Source of the DNA: Paraburkholderia hiiakae | GTDB taxonomy: Bacteria > Pseudomonadota > Gammaproteobacteria > Burkholderiales > Burkholderiaceae | Reading direction: 5' to 3' | NCBI RefSeq assembly: GCF_904848665.1 | Contig: NZ_CAJHCQ010000001.1 | Coordinates: 248,001-312,000 of the forward strand | DNA length: 64,000 nt | The notes under the pieces: model-generated | The model's database searches: none | Told to the model about the DNA's origin: nothing | What the model saw: only the letters and a program-made list of their open reading frames with translations | Shown here: one piece after another, positions 27,390 through 38,727 of the stretch | How the letters are laid out: every line of letters starts with the position of its first letter | Numbering within the stretch: the first letter of the stretch is position 1 | Made by a program: the position numbers and the translations under genes

Positions 27390-28267
27390 ACGGACATATC
27401 CTGCTGAACGACCCGCTCAACCACAACCCCTTCGACGACGCCCTCAAGGACGACGAACTCGCCCTCTCGGGCGTAGCGGATCTCGGGCACGTGGTCGAGC
27501 CCGGCGCCATCGATATCTCGCACGGCACGATCCTCTATCTGGAAGACGTGACCGTGAGCTTCGACGGCTTTCGCGCGCTCAACAAGCTGTCACTCGTGAT
27601 CGACGCGGGCGAGCTGCGCTGCGTGATCGGCCCGAACGGCGCGGGCAAGACCACGATGATGGATGTCATCACCGGCAAAACCGCGCCCGATTCGGGCAAG
27701 GTGTTCCTCGGCCAGACGCTCGACCTCACGCGCATGAACGAGCCTGCCATCGCGCGCGCGGGCATTGGGCGCAAGTTCCAGAAGCCCACGGTGTTCGAGC
27801 AGCATCCCGTATGGGAGAACCTCGAACTCGCGATGAAAGCCGACAAGGGCTGGTTCGCTACGCTGCGCGCGCGCCTGGGGCGCGAGGCGCAGGCGAAGAT
27901 CGAGGAAACGCTCGAAGTGATCCGGCTGGAGAGCGACGCGCGGCGCCTGGCGGGCGAGCTTTCGCACGGCCAGAAGCAGCGGCTCGAAATCGGCATGCTC
28001 CTCATGCAAAAGCCGCAACTGCTGCTGCTCGACGAGCCCGCCGCCGGCATGACCGACGACGAAACCATGGAACTCGCCACGCTGCTCAACCGCCTGCGCG
28101 GCACGTGCTCGATGATGGTGGTCGAGCACGACATGGAGTTCGTCGCCGCGCTCGCGGGCGAAACGGGCCGTGTAACAGTGATGGCCGAAGGCAGTGTGCT
28201 CGCTCACGGCACGCTAGAGGACGTGAAGCGCGAGGAAGCGGTGATCGAATCCTATCTGGGCCGCTAG
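27386..28267 (+). CDS. urtD: Urea ABC transporter ATP-binding protein UrtD
   Basis: 293 residues. An N-terminal extension of about 45 residues precedes a LivG-type ATPase domain with Walker A GPNGAGKT, signature LSHGQKQ and Walker B LLLLDEP. QKPTVFEQHPVWENLELAM is the Q-loop region characteristic of UrtD. It overlaps the end of urtC by four bases, so translation is coupled. Confidence 0.95.
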   Translation: MNGHILLNDPLNHNPFDDALKDDELALSGVADLGHVVEPGAIDISHGTILYLEDVTVSFDGFRALNKLSLVIDAGELRCVIGPNGAGKTTMMDVITGKTAPDSGKVFLGQTLDLTRMNEPAIARAGIGRKFQKPTVFEQHPVWENLELAMKADKGWFATLRARLGREAQAKIEETLEVIRLESDARRLAGELSHGQKQRLEIGMLLMQKPQLLLLDEPAAGMTDDETMELATLLNRLRGTCSMMVVEHDMEFVAALAGETGRVTVMAEGSVLAHGTLEDVKREEAVIESYLGR

Positions 28268-28289
28268 GGCCGCATCGACATTATCAGCC

Positions 28290-28985
28290 ATGCTAACTAT
28301 CGAATCGCTGAATCAGTACTACGGCGGCAGCCACATCCTGCGCAACGTCTCGATGACCGTGCCCGAGGGCGAACTCACCGTGCTGCTCGGGCGCAACGGC
28401 GTGGGCAAAACCACGCTGCTGCGCTGCCTCATGGGCGTCGTGCCCACGAAAAACGGCGCAATCGCCTGGCGCGGCGAGGCGCTCACGAAGCTGCCCACGC
28501 ATGCGCGCGTGGCGCAAGGCCTGGCTTACGTGCCCCAAGGGCGCGATATCTTTCCGCGCTTGAGCGTCGAAGAGAATCTGCTGGTGGGCGCGGCAAGCAA
28601 GAAGCGCATGCCGTCTAGCGTACCCGCGCATATCTACGAACTCTTTCCCGTGCTCAAGGATATGAAGGCGCGGCGTGGCGGCGACCTCTCGGGCGGCCAG
28701 CAGCAGCAGCTCGCGATCGGCCGCGCGCTGATGAGCGATCCGCAGTTGCTCATTCTCGATGAGCCGACCGAGGGCATTCAGCCTTCGATCATCCAGGACA
28801 TCGGCCGCACGCTGCGTCGGCTCGTGGAAGAGATGCACATGACGGTGCTGCTGGTCGAACAGTACTACGACTTCGCCAAGGCCATTGCGGACCGCTACTG
28901 GGTGATGAGCCGCGGCGAGATCGTGGCGGGCGGCGCGGGCGCGAGCATGGATGCGGATGGCGTGCGGGAGTTGATCGCGGTTTGA
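28290..28985 (+). CDS. urtE: Urea ABC transporter ATP-binding protein UrtE
   Basis: 231 residues, LivF type: Walker A GRNGVGKT, YVPQGRDIFPRLSVEENL, signature LSGGQQQQLAIGRALM and Walker B LLILDEPTEGIQPSI. It lies 22 bases after urtD and completes the two-ATPase set of the importer. ureD follows 68 bases later on the same strand, so read-through from the urt operon into ureD is likely. Confidence 0.95.
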   Translation: MLTIESLNQYYGGSHILRNVSMTVPEGELTVLLGRNGVGKTTLLRCLMGVVPTKNGAIAWRGEALTKLPTHARVAQGLAYVPQGRDIFPRLSVEENLLVGAASKKRMPSSVPAHIYELFPVLKDMKARRGGDLSGGQQQQLAIGRALMSDPQLLILDEPTEGIQPSIIQDIGRTLRRLVEEMHMTVLLVEQYYDFAKAIADRYWVMSRGEIVAGGAGASMDADGVRELIAV

Positions 28986-29053
28986 GCGTGGCTTGATCCC
29001 GATTTGGGCATGCTATCCTCCACGCCATTCCCCGCTTTCTCCCCTCGCCACGC

Positions 29054-29959
29054 ATGTCGCTCCACGACGATCACGCCGCCCTCGCCAACATCACGTTTCG
29101 CAGCACCGCGCATCAGGAATGGGCCGCGAAACTCGAACTCGGCTTCGAGCGTCAGGGCGCGCGCACTGCGCTCACCCATCGTCTGCACGCGGGGCCGTTG
29201 CGCGTGCAACGGCCGCTCTACCCCGAAGGCGGCGCGATCTGTCACGCAGTAATCGTGCATCCGCCCGCGGGTATCGCGGGCGGGGACCGGCTCGACATCG
29301 ACGTGAACGTGGGCGACGGCGCTCACGCCGTGCTCACCACGCCGGGCGCGACCAAGTGGTACAAATCCAACGGCCGCGTGGCGCGCCAGCGCATCAACGT
29401 ACGCGTGGGCCCACGCGCGAAGCTCGACTGGCTGCCGCAGAACAACCTCGTGTTCGATCACGCCCACGCTGAACTCGAATTCGCCCTCACGCTCGGCGCG
29501 GGCGCCACGGCCATTGGCTGGGACGCGACGCAACTAGGCCGACAGGCCGCGGGCGAGCGCTGGTCGGCGGGCATGATGCGAGCGCTCACGCGCGTGACGC
29601 GCGCAGCATCGGAAAGCGACGGCGACGATCAACTGCTCTGGCTCGAACGCGCACTCATCGACGCCGACGACCCGCTGCGCGACGCACCGCAAGGCCTCGC
29701 GGGCTACCCCGCGTTCGGCGTGTTATGGGCGATCGGCCCTGCGTGCAACGAGGCGCTCGCACAAGACCTCGCCGCTATCCTGCCCTTCGACGACGCGCTG
29801 CGCTCGGGCGCGACCTGCATCGCGCCGGGCGTCCTGCTCGTGCGCGTGGTCGGGCGTTCGATGGAGCCGCTGCAGAACACGCTCACGCAGTGCTGGACGG
29901 CACTGCGTCCGTTCGTACATGGCGTGAAGGCCGCGCCGCTGCGCTTGTGGACGACCTGA
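29054..29959 (+). CDS. ureD: Urease accessory protein UreD
   Basis: 301 residues with [27 protein letters not shown] and [13 protein letters not shown], the conserved UreD/UreH core. It binds apo-urease and recruits UreF-UreG during nickel insertion. It is separated from ureA by a 243-base region carrying its own sigma-54 promoter, so it can be expressed with the urt genes while ureABC has an additional promoter. Confidence 0.93.
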   Translation: MSLHDDHAALANITFRSTAHQEWAAKLELGFERQGARTALTHRLHAGPLRVQRPLYPEGGAICHAVIVHPPAGIAGGDRLDIDVNVGDGAHAVLTTPGATKWYKSNGRVARQRINVRVGPRAKLDWLPQNNLVFDHAHAELEFALTLGAGATAIGWDATQLGRQAAGERWSAGMMRALTRVTRAASESDGDDQLLWLERALIDADDPLRDAPQGLAGYPAFGVLWAIGPACNEALAQDLAAILPFDDALRSGATCIAPGVLLVRVVGRSMEPLQNTLTQCWTALRPFVHGVKAAPLRLWTT

Positions 29960-29967
29960 ACGCGCCT

Positions 29968-29992
29968 CACACGCACCGCAGCGGTGCGTGTG
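29968..29992. promoter_or_regulatory. NtrC-like enhancer palindrome upstream of ureA
   Basis: A 25-base palindrome (12-bp arms around one central A) with core GCACC-N5-GGTGC, matching the NtrC recognition pattern. It is centred about 105 bases upstream of the ureA sigma-54 element, a normal enhancer distance. It starts nine bases after the ureD stop, so a terminator role was considered, but there is no proper loop and no T tract. Confidence 0.6.
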
Positions 29993-30081
29993 GGCACCTT
30001 CACGCACAGTAACGCAGCGCAGCAACGCCAACGCAGTGCAAAAATACCGCGCAAATGGTGCATTGACGCTGTCCCCTTCAT

Positions 30082-30097
30082 TGGCACACACCTTGCT
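30082..30097 (+). promoter_or_regulatory. Sigma-54 (-24/-12) promoter of ureA
   Basis: TGGCACA-N4-TTGCT retains the invariant GG/GC pairs at correct spacing, 106 bases before the ureA start codon. Together with the upstream palindrome it indicates nitrogen control of the structural urease genes. Confidence 0.78.
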
Positions 30098-30202
30098 GTG
30101 AGCTTGCATCGATTCGTGCGCGCCGCGCACGAGGCCGCAAGCTGCCCGTAACCTGGCTCCCGTAAGCTGGATCGACAGACTTGCCCCAACCGACCCAGAA
30201 CA

Positions 30203-30505
30203 ATGAAGCTCACGCCACGCGAGAAAGACAAGCTCCTGATCTTCACCGCCGCGCTGCTCGCCGAAAGGCGCCGCGCCCGCGGCCTCAAGCTCAACTACCC
30301 GGAGGCAGTCGCGTTCATCAGCGCGGCGCTGATGGAAGCGGCCCGCGACGGCAAGACCGTTGCCGAGGTCATGCATTACGGCACCACGCTGCTCACGCGC
30401 GACGACGTGATGGAAGGCGTGCCCGAGATGATCCCCGACATCCAGGTCGAAGCGACCTTCCCCGACGGCACCAAGCTCGTCACCGTTCACCATCCGATCC
30501 CCTGA
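30203..30505 (+). CDS. ureA: Urease subunit gamma
   Basis: 100 residues, the exact family length, starting [17 protein letters not shown] and containing [21 protein letters not shown] and [10 protein letters not shown]. It forms the structural trimer with UreB and UreC. It is the first gene behind its own sigma-54 promoter and leads after 17 bases into ureB. Confidence 0.97.
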   Translation: MKLTPREKDKLLIFTAALLAERRRARGLKLNYPEAVAFISAALMEAARDGKTVAEVMHYGTTLLTRDDVMEGVPEMIPDIQVEATFPDGTKLVTVHHPIP

Positions 30506-30522
30506 GTCGTGAGGAACCAGCC

Positions 30523-30828
30523 ATGATCCCCGGCGAAATGCTGATCGACGACGGCGAAATCGAACTCAACGCGGGCCGCGAGACCGTCACCGTGAAGGTG
30601 GCGAACACGGGCGATCGCCCCGTGCAGATCGGCTCGCACTTCCACTTCTACGAAGTCAACGCCGCACTCTCGTTCGACCGTGAAGCCGCTCGCGGCTTTC
30701 GCCTGAACATTGCAGCAGGCACCGCCGTGCGCTTCGAGCCAGGACAAGAGCGCACCGTGGAACTCGTGGCGCTCGCGGGAGAGCGCGCCGTGTACGGCTT
30801 CAACGGCCGCGTGATGGGCCCGCTCTGA
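30523..30828 (+). CDS. ureB: Urease subunit beta
   Basis: 101 residues from the ATG at 30523, preceded by GTGAGGA. It begins [16 protein letters not shown] and contains [13 protein letters not shown] and a [10 protein letters not shown] end, all typical of UreB. It is a separate polypeptide, as in most bacteria, rather than fused to gamma. Confidence 0.97.
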   Translation: MIPGEMLIDDGEIELNAGRETVTVKVANTGDRPVQIGSHFHFYEVNAALSFDREAARGFRLNIAAGTAVRFEPGQERTVELVALAGERAVYGFNGRVMGPL

Positions 30829-30869
30829 GCGCGGCCAGCGAATTCAAGCGAATTCATCAGGAATCCGAC

Positions 30870-32588
<1,719 letters not shown>

Positions 32589-32597
32589 AGTTTAGCC

Positions 32598-33263
32598 ATG
32601 CGCACGATCGATAAACGACTCAACGCGAAGCTCGCGCCGGTGCTCTTGCAGCGCGCGCCTACGCTCACGCTCCCATATGACGCGCGCTGCAAGAGCCGCT
32701 TCGCGGCCACGCTCGACTCCGGCGAGGAAGTGGGCGTGGTGCTGCCGCGCGGCACCGTACTGCGCGACGGCGATATGCTCGTGGCCGACGACGGCGGCCT
32801 CGTGCGCGTGATCGCGGCGGCCGAGAGCGTGCTGCGTGTACGCGCGGCCGATCGCCTCACGCTTACGCGCGCCGCGTACCACCTCGGCAATCGCCATACA
32901 CCGGTCGAAGTGGGCGCGGAGGAACTCAAGCTCGAAGCGGACCCCGTGCTCGAAGACATGCTCAAGCGACTTGGCGCGCAAGTCGAGCGCGTGCAGTTGC
33001 CGTTCCAGCCGGAATCGGGTGCATACGGCGGCGGCCATCGCCACGGTCACGACGAAACCTTCGCCGACGACTATGCGCTAGCCCAACGCGTGTACGACGA
33101 GCACCACGGTCACGCGCATTCGCACGACCATGCGGATGGTCATGCGCAATGGCACACGCACAAGCACGCTCATGGCGAAGATCACGCGCGTGACCACGAT
33201 TGCGGACACGATCACGGTCATTGCGACGGCCACGCGCACGACCACAGCCATGAACATCGCTGA
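32598..33263 (+). CDS. ureE: Urease accessory nickel metallochaperone UreE
   Basis: 221 residues. The peptide-binding N-terminal domain and a metal-binding domain containing AYHLGNRH (His95/His100) are conserved. Residues 147-220 form a strongly His/Asp-rich tail with more than twenty histidines, a nickel-storing extension seen in some UreE proteins and longer than average. It delivers nickel to UreG. Its end overlaps ureF by 14 bases in another frame. Confidence 0.93.
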   Translation: MRTIDKRLNAKLAPVLLQRAPTLTLPYDARCKSRFAATLDSGEEVGVVLPRGTVLRDGDMLVADDGGLVRVIAAAESVLRVRAADRLTLTRAAYHLGNRHTPVEVGAEELKLEADPVLEDMLKRLGAQVERVQLPFQPESGAYGGGHRHGHDETFADDYALAQRVYDEHHGHAHSHDHADGHAQWHTHKHAHGEDHARDHDCGHDHGHCDGHAHDHSHEHR

Positions 33264-33930
33264 ACTCACTGCCCTGCTGCATCTCGCGTCGCCGGCGCTG
33301 CCGATCGGCGCGTTCAGCTATTCGCAGGGACTCGAAGCCGCAATCGATGCGCAACTCGTCAACAACGCCGACGACACCGCGCATTGGATAGCGGGTGGCC
33401 TCGCGAACGTGCTCGCGTGCGGCGAACTGCCCTTTCTAGCGCACCAGATGGAACGCTGGCGCACGCATGAAGCCCACGCGCTCATCGTGGCGAACGAGGA
33501 ATTCATCGCGAGCCGCGAATCATCGGAACTGCGACGCGAAACCGCGCAGATGGGCTGGTCGCTGCGTCAGCTCTGCGCACAGCTCGAATGGGGCGACATA
33601 GAGCGGCGTGCCACGTTGGAGCGCATGACGCCCATTGCGCAACCCACAGCCTTCGCATTCGCGGCGTGGGCCCACAAGGCCGCGCCCGAAGCCGCGCTCG
33701 CCGCCTACGCGTTCAGCTGGATCGAGAATCAGACGGCCGCCGCCCTCAAGGCGGTGCCGCTCGGCCAGCTCGCGGGGCAGCGCATCATCGTCGCGCTGCG
33801 GCCCGAAATCGAAAAAGCCGTGGCGCGCGCACTCGCCACGCCGCCCGAGGCGCTCAACACGTTTGCGCCGCAACTCGGCGTGCTCTCCGCGCGCCACGAA
33901 TCGCAATACTCGCGGCTTTTCCGCTCCTGA
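33250..33930 (+). CDS. ureF: Urease accessory protein UreF
   Basis: 226 residues from the ATG at 33250, which lies within the end of ureE; the longer frame is a His-tail shadow. The helical UreF core is evident from [21 protein letters not shown] and the C-terminal end [12 protein letters not shown], which inserts into UreG. It acts with UreD and UreG as the activation complex. Spacing to ureG is 23 bases. Confidence 0.93.
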   Translation: MNIAELTALLHLASPALPIGAFSYSQGLEAAIDAQLVNNADDTAHWIAGGLANVLACGELPFLAHQMERWRTHEAHALIVANEEFIASRESSELRRETAQMGWSLRQLCAQLEWGDIERRATLERMTPIAQPTAFAFAAWAHKAAPEAALAAYAFSWIENQTAAALKAVPLGQLAGQRIIVALRPEIEKAVARALATPPEALNTFAPQLGVLSARHESQYSRLFRS

Positions 33931-33953
33931 ATCCCGCACCTCACACACGAACC

Positions 33954-34595
33954 ATGAATTCGCACGCACCCAGCAAACGAACGAAGAAACTGCCGCCGCT
34001 GCGCGTCGGCGTGGGCGGCCCGGTCGGCTCCGGCAAGACGACCTTGCTCGAAATGCTCTGCAAAGCCATGCGCGAGCGCTACGACCTCGTCGCCATTACC
34101 AACGACATCTACACGAAGGAAGATCAGCGCCTCCTGACCGTAGCGGGCGCGCTGCCCGCCGAGCGCATCATGGGCGTGGAAACAGGCGGCTGCCCGCACA
34201 CGGCGATCCGCGAAGACGCGTCGATCAACCTCGAAGCCGTCGACCAGATGCTCACGCGCTTTCCCGATGCGGACATCGTCTTCATCGAATCGGGCGGCGA
34301 CAATCTCGCGGCAACCTTCAGCCCCGAGCTTTCGGACCTCACGATTTACGTGATCGACGTGGCGGGCGGCGAAAAGATCCCGCGCAAGGGCGGCCCCGGC
34401 ATCACGAAGTCGGACCTGCTCGTCATCAACAAGACCGACCTCGCGCCGCTCGTGGGCGCCAACCTCGACGTCATGGCCTCCGACGCGAAGAAAATGCGCG
34501 GCGAGCGGCCCTTCGTGATGTGCAACCTGAAGGCGCTCGAAGGGCTCGGCGAGGTCATCGCTTTCATCGAAAAGAAAGGATTGCTGATCGGATGA
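33954..34595 (+). CDS. ureG: Urease accessory GTPase UreG
   Basis: 213 residues from the ATG at 33954. P-loop GPVGSGKT (22-29), the nickel-binding Cys80-Pro81-His82 motif, [15 protein letters not shown] and the NKTD guanine motif are all present. It couples GTP hydrolysis to nickel delivery. It is the intact copy of a locus duplicated downstream, where a decayed ureG fragment lies at 36481-36702. Confidence 0.96.
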   Translation: MNSHAPSKRTKKLPPLRVGVGGPVGSGKTTLLEMLCKAMRERYDLVAITNDIYTKEDQRLLTVAGALPAERIMGVETGGCPHTAIREDASINLEAVDQMLTRFPDADIVFIESGGDNLAATFSPELSDLTIYVIDVAGGEKIPRKGGPGITKSDLLVINKTDLAPLVGANLDVMASDAKKMRGERPFVMCNLKALEGLGEVIAFIEKKGLLIG

Positions 34596-34620
34596 GTCGC
34601 CAGCACGCGCCAGTCAGATT

Positions 34621-36201
34621 TCAATGACACGCACGCCGCTCGTACAGCGACCAGTTCGGCACCGACTTCACTAGCGCGACTTCGCATTCGTCGTTGCGCA
34701 GGAAGTTCGCCGGCAATGGCTCGGTATGGCGCACAAAAAAGTAGCGATAGATCCGGCCATCCACCTTGTGCCAGTCGAACGTGCCGGGCTCGTCCATCCA
34801 GGGACCGGGGCGCACCGGCGGAATATGGTCGTGCTTGAAGCGGACGACGTCCGGCAGGAAGAATGCGAAGTTGAAATCGACGAAGCCTTTGTTTTCCGCC
34901 TGATACCAAAGCGCGTAGGTGTGATATGTCCACCGGTTGTGGACGATATCGCTTTCGGGCGAATAGATAAGGCCAAGCGCGCGCTGCTCCGGCTGCGCGA
35001 GCGCGAGCAGCGCCTCGAACGGCTCGTTCTCGGCGGCGAAACGATACTCGCGCACAGCGAGCGTGCCGAAGTAGCCCCAACAGAACAGCACGAGCAGCAT
35101 TTCGACTACGCCGATGCGCGCGGCGGGTAGGGTCCATCGCTCGCCAGTGCTTGCGGAGCGGAACAGCAGGACATACACCGGCAGCAGGAAGATCGCGAAG
35201 CGCTGGTAAAGCAGGTCAATGCCGAGCGCGTTCGTCGGGGCGACGAACCAGACGACGAGAATCGCCAGCATGGGCACCCACGCGCTCGGATCACGACGGT
35301 TGAGCTTCGCACCCATGAACCACGGTGCGGCCAGTAGAAACACCTCGCCGAGTAGTGAGTACCAGTCGCGCGTTTCAGTGGCGAGTGTGTAGAGCACAAA
35401 GTTATACGCGCGATGCCATCCGTAAGGCCCCATCCAGTCCCAGACCGCCACTGGATCCGCGGCGCCCGGATCGTTCGGGATCACGAGCGCGTTGCGCTTG
35501 ACGAACCACAGGTACCCAACGATCAGCAATCCGAGCAGCACATAAGGCAGCAGGATTCTCGCAATCGCGCCTGCCCGGCGCGTGAAGCAAGGAATGAATG
35601 CGACGCCTACCGCGCATGCGAACAGAAACACGAGTCCATGCGCAAAGAACAGCACGACGCCGGCGGCGAAGATGCCGAGCGCGTGCACCGCCGTCGGTGC
35701 AGCGGCGTAACGGCGCGCGAGGACCATGAACAACAGACCCAGCGGCACCGCCACGATGTACGGATAGAAGCCGTATTGCCAGGCCAGGCCGAAGAAGCCT
35801 GGCATGAGAAGCCAGTCGAGCCGCTCGTCCGCCTCGAAGGTCTTGCGCAGCGCTACGCCCCCCGCCACGAAGCCAAAGTACGCGAGCATCATGACGAACT
35901 TGACCGCAGCGAGCACTGGCATCACGAACGACAGCGCTAACGCGAATACATACGGCAGCAGATAGGGCGTAAACCAGTTGATCCACACGATATCTGCCCA
36001 CGGCGAGGTGCCAGTCACGAGATCGCGAAGTAGCGCGATCTGCGCGACGTGCTGCGCGATATCCCCCATCGGCGGTCGCGGTGCGATCCAGAACAATGCT
36101 CCGCCAAAGAGCGTCGTCGTGACGAGCAAAATCAACCTCACGCGCGCGGCTCCGCTGGCTGCATGGCTCGCGTCAAGTGGGAGATTGAGAGTGGTACTCA
36201 T
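34621..36201 (-). CDS. Polytopic membrane protein, GT-C-like, copy 1
   Basis: 526 residues from the ATG at 36201 (the frame's earlier start is TTG). About ten to eleven membrane segments are followed by a soluble domain of about 130 residues ending [14 protein letters not shown]. The first outer loop contains [12 protein letters not shown], an acidic loop of the kind found in GT-C glycosyltransferases that use polyprenyl-phosphate sugars. No family was recognised with certainty. It is on the opposite strand to the urease genes, with its stop 25 bases past ureG. A paralogue of identical length lies at 36736-38316 and is roughly three-quarters identical by eye. Confidence 0.72.
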   Translation of the reverse strand: MSTTLNLPLDASHAASGAARVRLILLVTTTLFGGALFWIAPRPPMGDIAQHVAQIALLRDLVTGTSPWADIVWINWFTPYLLPYVFALALSFVMPVLAAVKFVMMLAYFGFVAGGVALRKTFEADERLDWLLMPGFFGLAWQYGFYPYIVAVPLGLLFMVLARRYAAAPTAVHALGIFAAGVVLFFAHGLVFLFACAVGVAFIPCFTRRAGAIARILLPYVLLGLLIVGYLWFVKRNALVIPNDPGAADPVAVWDWMGPYGWHRAYNFVLYTLATETRDWYSLLGEVFLLAAPWFMGAKLNRRDPSAWVPMLAILVVWFVAPTNALGIDLLYQRFAIFLLPVYVLLFRSASTGERWTLPAARIGVVEMLLVLFCWGYFGTLAVREYRFAAENEPFEALLALAQPEQRALGLIYSPESDIVHNRWTYHTYALWYQAENKGFVDFNFAFFLPDVVRFKHDHIPPVRPGPWMDEPGTFDWHKVDGRIYRYFFVRHTEPLPANFLRNDECEVALVKSVPNWSLYERRACH

Positions 36202-36244
36202 GGGCAATCAGCCTCCGGTCCGGCAGGTTATTTCGAACGCTTGA

Positions 36245-36340
36245 GCAACCCAGCCACGGGTCATGTCGGGCTGGTACAACAGCAACATCGCGACGATCAA
36301 TAAAGCCCCGTCATCGAGCGGCCGCTTAGGAACGCCATAT
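36245..36340 (-). pseudogene. Remnant of the 3' end of an EmrE-type gene
   Basis: Reading leftward from about 36340, the sequence translates as RPLDDGALLIVAMLLLYQPDMTRG. This aligns with the last residues of the intact small membrane protein at 38365-38727 (SMTGAAFLIVAMFLLYSPNMTRG). The stop codon is replaced by TGG and the rest of the gene is missing. It sits at the same position relative to membrane-protein copy 1 as the intact gene does to copy 2. Confidence 0.75.
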
Positions 36341-36480
36341 TCGGCAGGCGAATCCACGACACATGAAAGCTATTATTAATAAGCGTGGAAGTATGTTCGG
36401 CTGATCACGTTCCGAATGCCTCCCACGTAGGCCCTAATACTTGTCGTGACTGCCCGAGCGAACACTCGAACGGCTGGGCA

Positions 36481-36702
36481 AAGGGAGACCGCCGCCTTCT
36501 GAGCGTCGTGGGTGCGCTGGGCGCCGAGGTTTCGGACTTGACGATCTACGTGATCGGGGTGGCGGGCGGCAAAAAAATTCCGCGCAAGGGCGGCCGCGGC
36601 ATCATGCAGTCGGACCTATTCGTCATCAATAAGGCCGACCTCGCGCCGCTCGCGGGCCTCGACCAGATCGTCGCTTTCATCGAAAAGAAAGGCACACGGA
36701 TC
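36481..36702 (+). pseudogene. Decayed ureG fragment from a tandem duplication
   Basis: A 125-codon open frame beginning at 36385 contains three blocks matching Ure[17 protein letters not shown] (UreG about 55-70), [20 protein letters not shown] through [10 protein letters not shown] (the post-switch and guanine-binding region), and IVAFIEKKG at the C terminus. The P-loop, the CPH nickel site and two internal segments are deleted, so it cannot work as UreG. Homology continues past the end into the tail of the membrane-protein gene on the other strand, as downstream of intact ureG. It is a duplication relic. Confidence 0.85.
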
Positions 36703-36735
36703 GAGCGGGCAACCGGCGCGAACCGCAGTGAACTT

Positions 36736-38316
36736 TCAATGACACGCGCGCCGCTCGTATAGCGACCAGTCTGGCACGGACTTCACGAGCACGACTTCAC
36801 ACTCGTCGTTGCGCAGGAAGTCCGGCGGCAACGGCTTGGTGTGACGTACAAAAAAATATCGATAGATGTGCCCGTCCGCTTTGTGCCAGTCGAACACGCC
36901 TGGGTCGACCATCGGCAGACCCGGCCGTACGAGCGGTATGTGCTCGGGCCTGAATCGCACGACCTCGGGCAGGAAGTAGGCGAAGTTGAAGTCGACGAAG
37001 CCTTTCGACTCCGCCTGATACCAGAGCCCGTAGGCGTGATAGGTCCAGAGATTGTGGACGATATCGCTCTCGGGCGCGTAGATGAGGGAAAGCGCGCGCT
37101 GCCCCGGCTCAGCGGCGGCCAGCAGCGTCTCGAAGGGCGCATTCTCGACGGCAAACCTGTGCTCGCGCTGCGCGAGCACGCCAAAGTAGACCCAGCAAAA
37201 GAGCATGAGCAGCACTTCGATCAACCCGATGCGCGCCGCCTGAGTGGGCCGGCGCTGGGCGGCTTCCGGGGCGCGGAACAGCAGGACATACGCAGGCAGC
37301 AGGAAGATGGCGAAGCGTTGGTAAAGCAGATCGATGCCAAGCCCGTACGCCGGCGCGAGAAACCAGACGGCGAGAATCGCCAGCATGGGTAGCCACGCGC
37401 TCGGATCGCGGCGATTGAGCTTCGCACCCATGAGCCACGGCGCGGCTAGCAGGAATAGCGCGCCGAGCAGAAAGTACCAATCCCGCATCTCCGTCGCGAG
37501 TGTATAAAGCACGAAGTTATACACGCGATGCCAGCCGTAGGACCCCGACCAGTCCCAGACCAGCGCCTTCTCCGCGGGGCCTGAGCCTCCTGGCATCACG
37601 AGCGCGTTACGCTTGACGAACCACAGGTATCCCACGATCAGCAAACCGAGAAGCACATACGGCAACGCACTTCGCGCGATCGCGCCGGCCCGGCGCGTGA
37701 AGCACGGAATGAACGCTGCACCGACTGCGCATGCGAACAGAAACACGAGCCCGTGCGCAAAGAACAGCACCACGCCAGCGGTGAAGATGCCGAGCGCGCC
37801 GCGCGCCGTGGGCGCCGTCGCATAGCGGCGCGCGAAAATCAGAAACAGCAGACCGAGCGGCACGGCCACGATATACGTGTAAAAACCGTATTGCCACGCG
37901 AATCCAAAGAAGCCGGGCACGAAGAGCCAGTCGAGCCGCTCGTCTGCCTCGAATGTCGTGCGCAACGCTACGCCCGCCGCCACTGAGCTGAAGTACGCGA
38001 ACATCATGATCAGCTTGATCGCGACCAGCACCGGCATCACAAACGAAAGCGTGAACGCGAGCCCATAAGGCAGCAGGTAAGGCGTGAAAGCGTTGATCCA
38101 CACGATATCCGCCCACGGCGAAGTGCCGACAACGAGTTCGTGGAGCAGCGAGATCTGTGCGGCATGTTGCGCGAGATCCCCCATCGGAGGACGCGGAGCG
38201 ATCCAGAACAGCGCGCCGCAAAGAAGTGTCGTCGCGACGAGCAGAATCAGCCTCAAGCGCGCGGCTGCGCTGGCCGCACGGTTCGCGCCAAGTGGGGGAT
38301 TGAGCATGATATTCAT
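36736..38316 (-). CDS. Polytopic membrane protein, GT-C-like, copy 2
   Basis: 526 residues with the same topology as copy 1, the acidic first-loop motif [12 protein letters not shown] and the end [14 protein letters not shown]. Differences from copy 1 are scattered substitutions without frameshifts, so both copies appear maintained. The intact EmrE-type gene lies 48 bases upstream in the same direction. A membrane glycosyltransferase paired with a small EmrE-like lipid-sugar flippase would resemble LPS or O-antigen modification systems such as ArnT/ArnEF; this is inference from architecture and context. Confidence 0.72.
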   Translation of the reverse strand: MNIMLNPPLGANRAASAAARLRLILLVATTLLCGALFWIAPRPPMGDLAQHAAQISLLHELVVGTSPWADIVWINAFTPYLLPYGLAFTLSFVMPVLVAIKLIMMFAYFSSVAAGVALRTTFEADERLDWLFVPGFFGFAWQYGFYTYIVAVPLGLLFLIFARRYATAPTARGALGIFTAGVVLFFAHGLVFLFACAVGAAFIPCFTRRAGAIARSALPYVLLGLLIVGYLWFVKRNALVMPGGSGPAEKALVWDWSGSYGWHRVYNFVLYTLATEMRDWYFLLGALFLLAAPWLMGAKLNRRDPSAWLPMLAILAVWFLAPAYGLGIDLLYQRFAIFLLPAYVLLFRAPEAAQRRPTQAARIGLIEVLLMLFCWVYFGVLAQREHRFAVENAPFETLLAAAEPGQRALSLIYAPESDIVHNLWTYHAYGLWYQAESKGFVDFNFAYFLPEVVRFRPEHIPLVRPGLPMVDPGVFDWHKADGHIYRYFFVRHTKPLPPDFLRNDECEVVLVKSVPDWSLYERRACH

Positions 38317-38364
38317 GAGGGATCAGCCTCCGGGCCGGCAGGTCATTTCGAACGATCGAACGGC

Positions 38365-38727
38365 TCAGCCACGGGTCATGTTGGGCGAGTAAAGCAGGAA
38401 CATCGCCACGATCAGGAAAGCAGCTCCCGTCATCGAGCGGCCAGTTGCCATTTCGTTGTTTAGGATGCCGAACGCGAAGATTTCGAGAATCGTGATGCCA
38501 ACCATCAATGGGTAGGCGATGCTGAGTTCGATCTTCTTGAGTGAGATGGCGTAGCAAACGAAACCGACGCCGTATGCGCAGATCGCGCCGAGACGAAACA
38601 GCATCGGGCGGTCGAAGAGCGCATTCGTCAGATGAGTGAAGTTCTCGGGCGAGCGCCCGGCCATACGCAGCAGGATGCTGGCGATCGCGCTAAACGTCCC
38701 ACTTAGTAGGAGAAAGATGATGTACAT
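38365..38727 (-). CDS. Small four-helix membrane protein, EmrE/ArnE-like
   Basis: 120 residues with four membrane segments and the SMR-family stretch YAISLKKIELSIAYPLMVG. The catalytic glutamate of multidrug EmrE proteins in helix 1 is absent (the segment reads TFSAIASILLRMAG). It therefore resembles the lipid-sugar-transporting ArnE/ArnF and EamA-type half proteins more than drug pumps. Position directly upstream of the GT-C-like protein suggests it flips a polyprenyl-linked sugar for that enzyme. Confidence 0.75.
   Translation of the reverse strand: MYIIFLLLSGTFSAIASILLRMAGRSPENFTHLTNALFDRPMLFRLGAICAYGVGFVCYAISLKKIELSIAYPLMVGITILEIFAFGILNNEMATGRSMTGAAFLIVAMFLLYSPNMTRG

Noticed and set aside
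29968..29992. Terminator after ureD
   Set aside because: The palindrome has a one-base centre and no following T tract, while its core matches an NtrC site at enhancer distance from a sigma-54 element.
33120..33260. CAT/CAC/GAC repeats at the ureE end as a microsatellite or CRISPR-like array
   Set aside because: They encode the His/Asp-rich metal-binding tail of UreE in frame; there are no regular spacers.
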